DNA from: Mucilaginibacter sp. UR6-1 | Lineage (GTDB): Bacteria > Bacteroidota > Bacteroidia > Sphingobacteriales > Sphingobacteriaceae | Assembly (NCBI RefSeq): GCF_020880975.1 | Contig: NZ_JAJIWP010000002.1 | Span: 558,001-622,000 of the forward strand | Reading direction: 5' to 3' | DNA: 64,000 bases | Shown here: positions 27,109 through 35,044 of the stretch, one piece after another | How the letters are laid out: each line of letters starts with the position of its first letter | How positions within the stretch are numbered: position 1 is the stretch's first letter | Notes under the pieces: generated by a model | Database searches by the model: none | Told to the model about the DNA's origin: nothing | The model's input: only the letters and a program-made list of their open reading frames with translations | Position numbers and translations under genes: made by a program

Positions 27109-27598
27109 ATTGTGTTGATTTTAATTGTTTAAGTTCTGTTTTGAGCTCGTTCATCTGCTCGTTCATTTGCCTGTTCTCCAGGTAATAATAAATAGCGAAA
27201 CCCAAAAATATCTTACCTAATACAAACACCGCGGCAAACACCCACCGCCATGCTTTGTGTATGCGCATGTGTGTTGCTTCCGATTCAATATCAATGTATT
27301 GAGATTTGTTATCGGTTTCAGTATTTTGCTTTGGCTGTTCGCGGTAAATCTGCGGTTTTAAAGGCTCGCGCATGGTTATCTCGTTTATCTCATCGGCTAT
27401 TTTAGGCCAAAGGTTGGCGGGCGGCTCAATAGCCATTGATGCAGCCAGCTTTTCCATATCATCCTCAAGCGCAAGTAAAGCATCCTTAACTTCAGGGTGT
27501 TTCTCCTTCATGCTAAGTACTTCCTGCACCTCCTGCTGCGAAGCACAGCCTAATACATAGGCTTCAAGTATGCCGCTGTTAATGTACTCCTGCATCAT
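27107..27598 (-). CDS. Membrane anti-sigma factor (RskA-like)
   Basis: 163-residue protein encoded directly after the sigma-like gene and overlapping it by 20 bases. The N-terminal half (ILEAYVLGCASQQEVQEVLSMKEKHPEVKDAL, then PPANLWPKIADEINE) resembles the cytoplasmic part of anti-sigma-K/RskA proteins. One membrane segment (AAVFVLGKIFLGFAIYYYLE, about 118-138) is followed by a short coiled-coil tail (NRQMNEQMNELKTELKQLK). No HxxxCxxC zinc site is present. The role as antagonist of the neighbouring sigma factor is inferred from order, overlap and architecture. Confidence 0.78.
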   Translation of the reverse strand: MMQEYINSGILEAYVLGCASQQEVQEVLSMKEKHPEVKDALLALEDDMEKLAASMAIEPPANLWPKIADEINEITMREPLKPQIYREQPKQNTETDNKSQYIDIESEATHMRIHKAWRWVFAAVFVLGKIFLGFAIYYYLENRQMNEQMNELKTELKQLKSTQ

Positions 27599-28094
27599 TA
27601 CTTCGTCTAATAATTAAAAATGCTTCTTTTAATAATCTTCTCACGGTATCTTCTTCCTCATTCATTTCGGCGGCAATGGCTGTAACGTTTTTACCATGAT
27701 AATGTATGCCGCAAAAAACGGTTAACTGCCTGGTATTCATGCTGCTCAAAAATTTATTAGGCCGATTTTTTACCGTTTCGTTAACATCACATTCTTTAAC
27801 AGTATCAAAATAGCTGGTCAGCTTTTTACGTGCAAGCAGTTGCAGCTTGCAGTAAATGTTCTCGTCTGTAGTTTTTAATACATCAGGTATGGCCGCTACA
27901 GCAATAAAAATATCAGCCAGATACTGCTCAGCCATTTTGTGATCCTTCACTACATCATATATATAACCCATTAGCATGCCTGCATACTGGTCATATATAT
28001 GCTGTACATCCTGCACCTTTGCATGCACAGATGTATCTGCAGAAAATTGTAAACGTGTGTTCAAATGATATATGGGGTCTGTAAAGCATCTCAA
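27579..28094 (-). CDS. Divergent ECF-type RNA polymerase sigma factor
   Basis: About 171-residue sigma-70-family protein of ECF size. Region 2 is seen in HIYDQYAGMLMGYIYDVVKDHKMAEQYLADIF, and region 4 in LTVFCGIHYHGKNVTAIAAEMNEEEDTVRRLLKEAFLIIRR (helix-turn-helix). Both regions are divergent from housekeeping ECFs. The translation start is not ATG: the frame opens at TTG 28094, with further candidates TTG 28064, GTG 28028 and GTG 28016; a GTG start about ten residues before region 2 would fit the family best. It overlaps the membrane anti-sigma gene by 20 bases. Possible targets are unknown. Confidence 0.75.
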   Translation of the reverse strand: MRCFTDPIYHLNTRLQFSADTSVHAKVQDVQHIYDQYAGMLMGYIYDVVKDHKMAEQYLADIFIAVAAIPDVLKTTDENIYCKLQLLARKKLTSYFDTVKECDVNETVKNRPNKFLSSMNTRQLTVFCGIHYHGKNVTAIAAEMNEEEDTVRRLLKEAFLIIRRSNDAGVH

Positions 28095-28143
28095 ATATCA
28101 CTATTTTTTTATTTAAAATAAACAAAGCTAACCTATTATTCTT

Positions 28144-29061
28144 TCAAGGTGTAATTACTGTAAGGGTGGTGCTTATGGCAACGGGTATCGCCAGTCCGCC
28201 GGGTAGCTTAGGATTGTCGGTCACAATAATATTCCCCTTTAAATTTTGTGTTACTTCGGCTGTTTTCGGCCAGCCGTTTCTTTTATTTATGGTAATCGTC
28301 GAGGTGGTATTGCCTGCCAGGTTACGTTTAACCGGCATTCCGTTAAGTTGAACGGTATCGTTTGTTAGGTTTGTTTGAGCAGTGCCGTTGCCGCGGATAG
28401 TGATATCCGTAAGCGTGGTGTTTTTAACAAAGTAAAAATTGTGTACCATAAGGGGTATTTCACTATCAACATTATTAGTAAGCACCCATTTATCAGTTTT
28501 ATTGATTGTTGATGGAGGGAAAATATAGATCAGTTTCCCCAGCAGATCAACAATAGCATTGCCACCTAATGATGACTGAAGTTGTTTAAATGCCTGCTCC
28601 CTTTGCGCTGCAGATACCTGTAAGGTGTTGGTTATTTCGGTCAGGTTTTTCTCCGCCTCATTAGCTGCTGCCACCTTGCCTGTTCGTGTTAAAATAAGCC
28701 GGAAGGGCAGGGCTTTCAATTTAGCCAGCACCTTTGAATAGAGGTTGGCCGTATCTGCATGTTCTGAGCTGAATTGAAGGTTGCCATTGGGCATATCCAT
28801 TTGCAGGCTAACGCTGTCGTACTTTGCCTTAACTGTATATAAGGTGTCCTGCACGTCAGTCACTGTAAAACTCATTTTTGCCGATAGTATCAAGCGTGTT
28901 TCCAGCGGGCGTTCACGTATGGTTTGGTTGGTGGTGGTGGTTTGTTTAAGTATGAGCGTATAGGTGTTACCTTTGGTAAGGTTTAAGGCAGGCCGCAGCT
29001 TTTGGCCGGTAGCCAAAAAAGTAAAAAGCAGCAAAAAAGCAGTGCCCCAAAGTTTTTTCAT
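28144..29061 (-). CDS. DUF6263-like secreted protein
   Basis: 305-residue secreted protein from ATG 29061 (MKKLWGTAFLLLFTFLATGQ signal peptide; another ATG two codons upstream at 29067 is possible). The mature protein is Thr-rich and beta-strand-rich (LNLTKGNTYTLILKQTTTTNQTI; ITINKRNGWPKTAEVTQNLKG), matching the DUF6263 type common in Bacteroidota. It lies 49 bases upstream of the sigma-like gene on the same strand, so it may share a transcript. No function is known. Confidence 0.78.
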   Translation of the reverse strand: MKKLWGTAFLLLFTFLATGQKLRPALNLTKGNTYTLILKQTTTTNQTIRERPLETRLILSAKMSFTVTDVQDTLYTVKAKYDSVSLQMDMPNGNLQFSSEHADTANLYSKVLAKLKALPFRLILTRTGKVAAANEAEKNLTEITNTLQVSAAQREQAFKQLQSSLGGNAIVDLLGKLIYIFPPSTINKTDKWVLTNNVDSEIPLMVHNFYFVKNTTLTDITIRGNGTAQTNLTNDTVQLNGMPVKRNLAGNTTSTITINKRNGWPKTAEVTQNLKGNIIVTDNPKLPGGLAIPVAISTTLTVITP

Positions 29062-29105
29062 GTGCATTGGCCCTGCCTTAAAAACGGAGCGAGTGAATAT
29101 ACAAC

Positions 29106-29573
29106 TTATTTAAGTATTAGCCGGGCCAGTGCTATTGCCAGTGCATCTTCGGTGGCTCCGGTTACATAGTCCTTTACATGCGGGCGGCTGCTTATGTACC
29201 TGCGCAAATAAAAGCACGCATAGGTTGATGCCAGTGCCGCGCCACCGCCTATAAGCGCGCCGGTGAGTACGTTTGATTTGCTTGCCTTGCTTAAGGCTGC
29301 TGCCGATAACGCGCCATTAACCACACGGCCAATCAATCCTCCTAAAGCAGTACGGTTTGGCGCCGCCGGAAGTTTATCACCCACCAATTCACCGGCGCTT
29401 AGCGCTTGCAATACCCTCACACCGGTGGTTGATCGCAATATTTTTATCGCCGTATTATCATTATCGGTAGCAGGTTGGTTAGCGAGGTAAGTAGCCGTAG
29501 CTGCCGGAGCAAGCATGGCACGCATACCGGCTACAATGCCAATGCCTATGGCTTGTTTAAGTTGTTTATTCAT
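29106..29573 (-). CDS. DUF4126 family membrane protein
   Basis: 155-residue small membrane protein. Features of DUF4126 are the N-terminal GIGIVAGMRAMLAPAA, LSAGELVGDKLPAAPNRTALGGLIGRVVNGAL, and a glycine-rich second membrane segment (LTGALIGGGAALASTYACFYLRRYI). The family is unstudied. It is 44 bases upstream of the DUF6263 gene in the same direction. Confidence 0.82.
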   Translation of the reverse strand: MNKQLKQAIGIGIVAGMRAMLAPAATATYLANQPATDNDNTAIKILRSTTGVRVLQALSAGELVGDKLPAAPNRTALGGLIGRVVNGALSAAALSKASKSNVLTGALIGGGAALASTYACFYLRRYISSRPHVKDYVTGATEDALAIALARLILK

Positions 29574-29786
29574 CTGTAGTGTATTTAATACACAACATCT
29601 GAAAATTACAGCGGTTTTAGTTAAGTGTTTATTAATTTAATCAATACAAATTTTCGATTAAATAAAGCTGAGGCGCTTTTAGGGATAATTTGTATAAAAA
29701 AGCGAACATAAGTGTTTGATGTATTTTTTAAAAAAGCTAATTGATGAAATTAAATTTCTTTTAGGGAAATATAAAAAGTAACAAAT

Positions 29787-30380
29787 GTGTCACAATTAAC
29801 CGGTGGTAAAACTACAGGGAGTAATGCACAAATTTTAAGAATTAGTTACCAACATCCGGGTTTTATGGCAACATGTTTGGCTATGGTGTGTAGGAAATCT
29901 ATGGCTATGAAAACAAATTTTATTTTTAACAGATACAAAGCTTGTATCCATAATGCCAATTGGACATTTAATCATTATTACAAGTACAGTAATTGTTATT
30001 CAATACGCTCTGTTGATGAAGAGATGCAATCAATACTGCATAAAGTAGGTATTGCTTACGCAAGGCTTATAAGCTTTGTTAAATTAAGAAAGAACAACGA
30101 CCTCACCGAACCAGGCATTACCGATATTATAGATGAATGCGAAGTGTTAATGCAAAACAAAGGTTCGTTTTTTTTAAAGGTGCTTAACTTTTTAAATACA
30201 AATTATGATTGGTTACTAAAGGTTTTTGATAGTGAGTACTTTTTAAAGGTTATTAGCAAGGAAATTGAAGGACTGGAAACTAACCTGGCTTATGCAAACA
30301 AACTGGTAAGTAAAATGGATGTGATGCTTAAAACATCACAACATGTTTACGACACTACGCTGCAATTAAAAATAGCCTGA
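29787..30380 (+). CDS. Unknown protein, probable species-specific gene
   Basis: Up to 197 residues, AT-rich, no family recognised. The frame opens with a GTG at 29787; ATG codons at 29865 and 29901-29907 are alternative starts, and the first 45 residues look less protein-like (no clear secondary structure) than the rest. From about residue 70 the protein is helical and charged (LHKVGIAYARLISFVKLRKNNDLTEPG..., FLKVISKEIEGLETNLAYANKLVSKMD), like a small helical bundle. It stands alone with a terminator 28 bases downstream. Base composition is lower in GC than its neighbours, compatible with recent acquisition. Confidence 0.55.
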   Translation: MSQLTGGKTTGSNAQILRISYQHPGFMATCLAMVCRKSMAMKTNFIFNRYKACIHNANWTFNHYYKYSNCYSIRSVDEEMQSILHKVGIAYARLISFVKLRKNNDLTEPGITDIIDECEVLMQNKGSFFLKVLNFLNTNYDWLLKVFDSEYFLKVISKEIEGLETNLAYANKLVSKMDVMLKTSQHVYDTTLQLKIA

Positions 30381-30407
30381 ATGACTAAATTGTGTTTGAA
30401 ATAAAAA

Positions 30408-30433
30408 AAGCCCCGCCCATTTGGGCGAAGCTT
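30408..30433. terminator. Bidirectional terminator
   Basis: Arms 30408-30419 and 30422-30433 pair over 12 bp with two mismatches, preceded by seven A. Lies between the unknown gene (plus) and the end of the mlaD-like gene (minus). Confidence 0.6.
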
Positions 30434-30464
30434 TCAATTAGATCAGGCAACTGTACCCTGTATA

Positions 30465-31451
30465 TTATTTGCCTTTTAAACTATCAGCGCGGGCTTTCTC
30501 CCGTTTCTTAAAAAATCCCCTCAACAAAAAGTTGTGCTGAGCGGCCTCAAGGTCATCATTCAGTTTAATTGAACTTTGCTCAAGGTAATTAAGCGTATTT
30601 TGCATTTTAACGGCCGTTTTACGGTCATTAAGTAAAATACCCAACGCGTTATCGGTAGTATTAAGTTTTGATGATGCCTTGTTCAGGTTATCGGTAAGCA
30701 TACTGGCGTTGGCAGCGGTTTGCTGTAATTGCGCAACCGACTGGCGTATTTGCGCAAAAGTAGCCGTATCGGTAAGCAGCTTATCAGCCAGGCCGCCTTT
30801 AGTATTCATCTTGTTGCTAAAGTTATCTAACTGTACAGCCATACGCGATGCGCTTTCGGTAGTTGATTGCAGGTTTTTCATGGCACTGCGCAGTTGCAGG
30901 GCCATGGTGCTATCAGCCAATAACGCGCCAACGGTGCCTTTGCCCTGTAATATCTGGCTGCTTAGTTGCTTAAAATCTTTAGTGATAGATAGCAGGTTGC
31001 GGTTATTCTCCTGCAAGGTGCTCATCATCTCATCAGTTGATAGCATTTTTTCTGACTGTATCCTGTCGCCATCCTCAATTGCCGGTGCCTGCGGGCTGCC
31101 GCCATCAAGTACAATGATCTTGTTGCCGATCAAACCGTCAGACCCAATTTTGGCCTGCGTGTTACGGTGGATGTAAGGTTGTACCGCGGCATCAACTGAC
31201 ATTACCACCTCAACCTGTGAGTTGCTGCTGAAGGCGATCTCTTTAACGGTGCCTATCTTAACACCCGAGAACCAGATGTTGCTGCCTTTTTTTAAGCCGG
31301 CTACATCGCTAAAGGTTGAGCGTATGTTAATGCTCTTAACAAATGATTTTGATGAACTACCCAGCGTAAGTACCCCCACCACAAATATGATGGTACCCAG
31401 GGCAATAAATATGCCCACTATAATCGCGTTTTTTCTTTCTGAAGCATCCAT
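30465..31451 (-). CDS. mlaD: MlaD-type MCE-domain protein
   Basis: 328-residue inner-membrane-anchored MCE protein of an Mla-type phospholipid transporter. A membrane segment (about 8-28) is followed by the MCE domain (FSDVAGLKKGSNIWFSGVKIGTVKEIAFSSNSQVEVVMSVD..., GSDGLIGNKIIVLDGGS) and a long helical, Gln/Asn-rich C-terminal part (LSSQILQGKGTVGALLADSTMA..., repeated twice) of the kind that forms a coiled tunnel toward the outer membrane. It is the last gene of an mlaE-ATPase-mlaD operon. MlaC, MlaA and MlaB genes are absent from the window, as in many Bacteroidota. Confidence 0.92.
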   Translation of the reverse strand: MDASERKNAIIVGIFIALGTIIFVVGVLTLGSSSKSFVKSINIRSTFSDVAGLKKGSNIWFSGVKIGTVKEIAFSSNSQVEVVMSVDAAVQPYIHRNTQAKIGSDGLIGNKIIVLDGGSPQAPAIEDGDRIQSEKMLSTDEMMSTLQENNRNLLSITKDFKQLSSQILQGKGTVGALLADSTMALQLRSAMKNLQSTTESASRMAVQLDNFSNKMNTKGGLADKLLTDTATFAQIRQSVAQLQQTAANASMLTDNLNKASSKLNTTDNALGILLNDRKTAVKMQNTLNYLEQSSIKLNDDLEAAQHNFLLRGFFKKREKARADSLKGK

Positions 31452-31465
31452 TAGTATGGTATGTT

Positions 31466-32239
31466 TTATTGAATAAAGTTATAATCATAAAAAGGTTTCA
31501 CGCGCGCGTCATCTGTTTCAAATATTTCATCAAATGAGCCAACGCGCTGAAACTGACCGTCAAGCAGCATGGCTATACGGTCGCCTGTGCTTTTGGCACA
31601 GGTAAGGTCGTGCGTAATAATGATAGACGAGGTATGATAGCGTTGCTGAACTTCATTGATCAGGTCATTGATCTCGATACAGGTTATCGGGTCGAGGCCT
31701 GCCGTGGGTTCATCATACATCATTATTTCGGGATTAAGTATAAGTGTGCGTGCAATACCTATACGTTTGCGCTGCCCGCCCGAAAGTTCTGACGGCATCT
31801 GGTTGATGGTTTGCGAAAGGCCAACGCCCTCAAGCACTTCCTCAACCGCCACGTTTATTTCTTTACGGGTAATGCCCTTGCGGTTACGTACCAGCGGAAA
31901 CTCGAGGTTTTTACGCACCGTCATGCTATCATAAAGTGCGCTGTTTTGAAACGAGAACCCAATACGTACGCGCAATTGCTGCAATTCCTTATCATTTAAG
32001 GCAAGTACATTGTTGCCTAATACATTTATGCTGCCTTCTTCGGGTCTTAATAAACCTGATATTAATTTAATTAATACTGATTTACCGGTGCCCGAACGCC
32101 CAAGCACCACCAGGTTTTCGCCCTGAAATATATCCAGATCAATACCTCGTAAAACATGGTAATCACCAAATGATTTCTGAAGGTCACGTATGCTTATAAC
32201 CGCGTTATTATAGTCGATATGTGCTGTTGACTTTTCCAT
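31466..32239 (-). CDS. mlaF: MlaF-type ABC transporter ATPase
   Basis: 257-residue ATP-binding subunit for the MlaE permease. Walker A GRSGTGKSVLIK, signature LSGGQRKRIGIAR, Walker B MMYDEPTAGLDPI and the His-switch IITHD are all present. It starts 1 base after the end of the mlaE gene and ends 14 bases before mlaD. It energises lipid movement between inner and outer membranes; direction is not predictable. Confidence 0.95.
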   Translation of the reverse strand: MEKSTAHIDYNNAVISIRDLQKSFGDYHVLRGIDLDIFQGENLVVLGRSGTGKSVLIKLISGLLRPEEGSINVLGNNVLALNDKELQQLRVRIGFSFQNSALYDSMTVRKNLEFPLVRNRKGITRKEINVAVEEVLEGVGLSQTINQMPSELSGGQRKRIGIARTLILNPEIMMYDEPTAGLDPITCIEINDLINEVQQRYHTSSIIITHDLTCAKSTGDRIAMLLDGQFQRVGSFDEIFETDDARVKPFYDYNFIQ

Positions 32240-32240
32240 A

Positions 32241-33047
32241 TTACCTGAACCAGCCGGTTATTTGAACAATCAGTATCTCCTCAATAAATATCAAAAACAT
32301 GGCAATTACTACCGCGTTGTTAGCCGCTTTACCTACGCCCTCGGTGCCTTTGTTTGAGTGGTAGCCCTGGTAACAGCCAACCAGGCCAATGGTAAAGCCG
32401 AATACTATAGCCTTTACCAATGATTGATTGATGTCGATAAAATCTATCGGATCAAACACTTCACCCATAAACGCGCTGTAGCTGATACCTTCGTTAGCGC
32501 TGATGTTAAGGTAAGCGCCTAATAAGGCTATTAACGCCGTATAGGTAGCCAGCAGCGGTATAGTAAGCGTAGTAGCCAGTACACGCGTGCAAACCAGGTA
32601 TTTAAACGGGTTAGTGCCTGATACTTCCATAGCATCTATCTGCTCGGTTACGCGCATTGAGCCAAGCTCGGCACCAATACCTGAACCTACTTTGCCCGAT
32701 GCGATGATGGCCGTAACCATAGGTGCCAGTGCCTTTAATATAGCGATGGACACCAGCGATGGCAGCCATGATGTAGCGCCAAACTCAAGCAGCGAAGGCC
32801 TTGATTGCTTGGTGAATATAATACCGATAATAAAACCTGTTAATGATATAAGCGGCAGCGAACGCACACCTAACTGATAGCACTGATGTATAAGTTCCTT
32901 AAATTCAAAAGGGGCTACAAAAGCCTCCTTAAAAAAGCGCGCTGTAAACCCGCCGATGCGGTACAGGTCAACAAAAAAGTCGGCAACGCGCTTCCTGATC
33001 TTTGAGCCGGGGTTGTGTTGCGGAGGTGTTGTACTTGCTGTATCCAT
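32241..33047 (-). CDS. mlaE: MlaE-type ABC transporter permease
   Basis: 268-residue permease of the MlaE/YrbE family with the family core LPLISLTGFIIGIIFTKQSRP..., ASGKVGSGIGAELGSMRVTEQIDAMEVSGTNPFKYLVCTRVLA and FTIGLVGCYQGYHSNKGTEGVGKA. The ATG at 33047 (MDTAST) is chosen. The frame extends to a TTG at 33059, but a matching -7 box (33057-33064) overlaps that codon, which excludes it as a start. First gene of the mlaE-mlaF-mlaD operon. Confidence 0.94.
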   Translation of the reverse strand: MDTASTTPPQHNPGSKIRKRVADFFVDLYRIGGFTARFFKEAFVAPFEFKELIHQCYQLGVRSLPLISLTGFIIGIIFTKQSRPSLLEFGATSWLPSLVSIAILKALAPMVTAIIASGKVGSGIGAELGSMRVTEQIDAMEVSGTNPFKYLVCTRVLATTLTIPLLATYTALIALLGAYLNISANEGISYSAFMGEVFDPIDFIDINQSLVKAIVFGFTIGLVGCYQGYHSNKGTEGVGKAANNAVVIAMFLIFIEEILIVQITGWFR

Positions 33048-33056
33048 TAATGCGCG

Positions 33057-33064
33057 CAAAGGTA
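33057..33064 (-). promoter_or_regulatory. Bacteroidota -7 promoter element for mlaEFD
   Basis: Reads TACCTTTG on the minus strand, an exact match to TAnnTTTG. It lies only 9 bases before the ATG at 33047, so the mRNA leader would be about 6 bases. No convincing -33 TTG is seen at normal spacing. Confidence 0.5.
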
Positions 33065-33247
33065 TTATTTATGCCTTATAAATAAGTAACGCATACCTTA
33101 CAAATTAAGTGCCATATTGTTTATAGCGATTAATATTAAACTTTACTGACATTTAATTAGCTGCAAGGGGTACTAAAAAATTACTTGCTCTTAAAACTTT
33201 AAGTTAGGTTATCGCTTTAATCTACAAAAAGAAATAAGTATTTGATA

Positions 33248-33502
33248 ATGGGAGCTTATAAGCAAAAGTGGATGCAAATTTTAAACAGGGCGAATTTGCA
33301 GGGATGGACAATTGAAGAAACAGATGATGCTATATATATAAATATGCCTAATGTTACTGACCTGAAACTGATACGTGATAACATACCGAATACCATAGCC
33401 GCTTTAACGCTTGATATTGACGCCCCGAAAGAACGCCTGAAATTTATTTTTCATAACGGGCACGAAACCTTTGATTATATACTTAACCCCGACGAGGAGT
33501 AG
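33248..33502 (+). CDS. Small acidic protein of unknown function
   Basis: 84 residues from ATG 33248 (MGAYKQKWMQIL); a TTG two codons earlier is also in frame. Mixed alpha/beta look (WTIEETDDAIYINMPN; AALTLDIDAPKERLKFIFHNG) and an acidic end (NPDEE). No signal peptide or membrane segment, so cytoplasmic. No family recognised. It diverges from the mla operon with 200 bases between starts. Confidence 0.65.
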   Translation: MGAYKQKWMQILNRANLQGWTIEETDDAIYINMPNVTDLKLIRDNIPNTIAALTLDIDAPKERLKFIFHNGHETFDYILNPDEE

Positions 33503-33519
33503 ATAAGTAATAGCTGAAT

Positions 33520-34431
33520 TTAAAAAAAGCCCGGCGTTTTATAATAATAAATAGGCGCGTAGGCACCTTCGCTGGTGGTAAAGTAGCCGCTGCCGCCCGG
33601 CGTAAAGGCAATGGCCTCACCTAATTTTTCCTGCTGATACGGCAGCTCAAGTGGTTTGCGTTGCAGGGTTTGCCATATTGCTTCGCCCGGTTGGCGTTTC
33701 CAGTAAAATACCTTTTGATAATTTTTAACCAGCACCTGTTTACCATCCTTTGAAATGTCTGCAGCGGTTATCCATTTAAGGGGTTTTAAACCGGCAAAAA
33801 ACAACTTGCAGCGTTTGGTAAGCTTCAGTGTATCATTAGGTTTATATTTTAACGGTGCTGTGTAAACGCTAACACTGTCATACCTCTTGGTAACAATATA
33901 CATCAGTTCATCAACCGGATCTATCATCATGGCTTCGGCATCCTTTGCCCCATCCGGATAGATGAGGTTTATAGCCACTGCTTTGGTATGTGTTTCCTTT
34001 TGTATTATAAATGATGGCCTGTCCCTCAGCCTGTAAATAGTTACAAAGGGCCTCGCCGAAAAGTTGTCGCCAATATCGGCAATGTAAATATAGTCGGCAC
34101 CTTTTATAGGCCCGGGGCCGGTGCTTATATCTTCACAGTCATGCCCGCCCGGCTGGGTGGTGTGCTGCCAGTTATAGTATATGGTTGATAATATTTTGCC
34201 CTCGGTAGTTATAGCAAAAATGCGACTGGTATCGCCGCTGTCATTATGTGCATAGTACACATCCTTATTTATGGTTGATGCCGTAATGCCCGATATCTCA
34301 TCAGCCTCCTTGTTTTGCAGCCGACCGGATATGCTGTACTTTTGGCCAAGGTAACGGTGCCAGCCATACGCCGAAAAAAATACCACCATTACAATTGCCA
34401 ATAACACCCATATTTTTTTTTGCCTGCTCAT
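33520..34431 (-). CDS. Membrane-anchored beta-propeller-like protein
   Basis: 303 residues with an N-terminal signal anchor (about 6-22) and a periplasmic domain of repeated beta blades (EISGITASTINKDVYYAHNDSGDTSRIFAI; GADYIYIADIGDNF; DGAKDAEAMMIDPVDELMYIVTKRYDSVSVYTA; KWITAADISKDGKQVLVKNY; KLGEAIAFTPGGSGYFTTSEG). It looks like a six-bladed propeller of the NHL/phytase-like kind. Enzymatic function cannot be stated. Single-gene unit converging with the small acidic gene. Confidence 0.75.
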   Translation of the reverse strand: MSRQKKIWVLLAIVMVVFFSAYGWHRYLGQKYSISGRLQNKEADEISGITASTINKDVYYAHNDSGDTSRIFAITTEGKILSTIYYNWQHTTQPGGHDCEDISTGPGPIKGADYIYIADIGDNFSARPFVTIYRLRDRPSFIIQKETHTKAVAINLIYPDGAKDAEAMMIDPVDELMYIVTKRYDSVSVYTAPLKYKPNDTLKLTKRCKLFFAGLKPLKWITAADISKDGKQVLVKNYQKVFYWKRQPGEAIWQTLQRKPLELPYQQEKLGEAIAFTPGGSGYFTTSEGAYAPIYYYKTPGFF

Positions 34432-34501
34432 TTTGAGTATTTAACAGGCAAAGTAGCTATTTATTGTTAAGTTTTTAATGATAAGAGGTAATTGTTATTA
34501 A

Positions 34502-34945
34502 TTAATGAGCGATGGCGGTGTGCTGATGTTGTGTTTCCTGTTCTATCTCATCAAATGTACGGTAATCGGCCAGGCCCAGCTCATGCACATACTTGCAGTT
34601 ATGGTTACTGCCCGGAGCAATAAATACCGGCATATCAAAACCCAGTTGCTGGTAGTAGGGGATGATGAACGATTGTACAGGTAAACTATTGGCTGTATCA
34701 ATAATTTTTTGAGTGAGTTTTTTCAGCGGTTTAAGTAATAGCTTAATATCGTTAAGCAAAATATCGTCAGACAGGGGTACCCAACGGTTTACGCCTTTAA
34801 TTTCAATAAGCAAGGCATTGTTACGTACGCCCTGCAGGCTGCCAATAACATTACGATCATTACTTAAAAGGCTGTTTACCACCACCAGTTGCCCTATATA
34901 ACGGCTAAACACCATTACCCGCTCATGCACGCTCACTGCTATCAT
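34502..34945 (-). CDS. Unknown cytoplasmic protein preceded by an operator-like palindrome
   Basis: 147 residues from ATG 34945 (MIAVSVHERVMVF). A TTG seven codons upstream is in frame but lies inside the palindrome. First half is beta-rich (GQLVVVNSLLSNDRNVIGSLQGVRNNALLIEIKG), second half helical then His/Gln-rich at the end (EQETQHQHTAIAH). No motif, signal peptide or membrane segment recognised. Not assigned to a family. Confidence 0.65.
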   Translation of the reverse strand: MIAVSVHERVMVFSRYIGQLVVVNSLLSNDRNVIGSLQGVRNNALLIEIKGVNRWVPLSDDILLNDIKLLLKPLKKLTQKIIDTANSLPVQSFIIPYYQQLGFDMPVFIAPGSNHNCKYVHELGLADYRTFDEIEQETQHQHTAIAH

Positions 34946-34970
34946 ATTTGCTAATTTTATTAGCAAATAT
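34944..34970. promoter_or_regulatory. Perfect palindrome at start codon, candidate operator
   Basis: Arms ATATTTGCTAA (34944-34954) and TTAGCAAATAT (34960-34970) separated by five bases. It overlaps the ATG of the unknown gene at 34945 and would cover the transcription start region. The symmetry and position suit a dimeric repressor binding site; which regulator binds is unknown. It lacks the T-run of a terminator. Confidence 0.6.
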
Positions 34971-35011
34971 GCAATAAATGTTATTTAACCGCAAGGCTTA
35001 TTTACAAAAAA

Positions 35012-35035
35012 ATCCCCTCCTTAGCAGGAGAGGAT
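35012..35035 (-). terminator. Terminator downstream of the desaturase gene
   Basis: 10-bp hairpin (35012-35021 / 35026-35035, one G-U pair) followed on the minus strand by seven T, 10 bases after the desaturase stop codon. Confidence 0.75.
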
Positions 35036-35044
35036 CAATATGTT

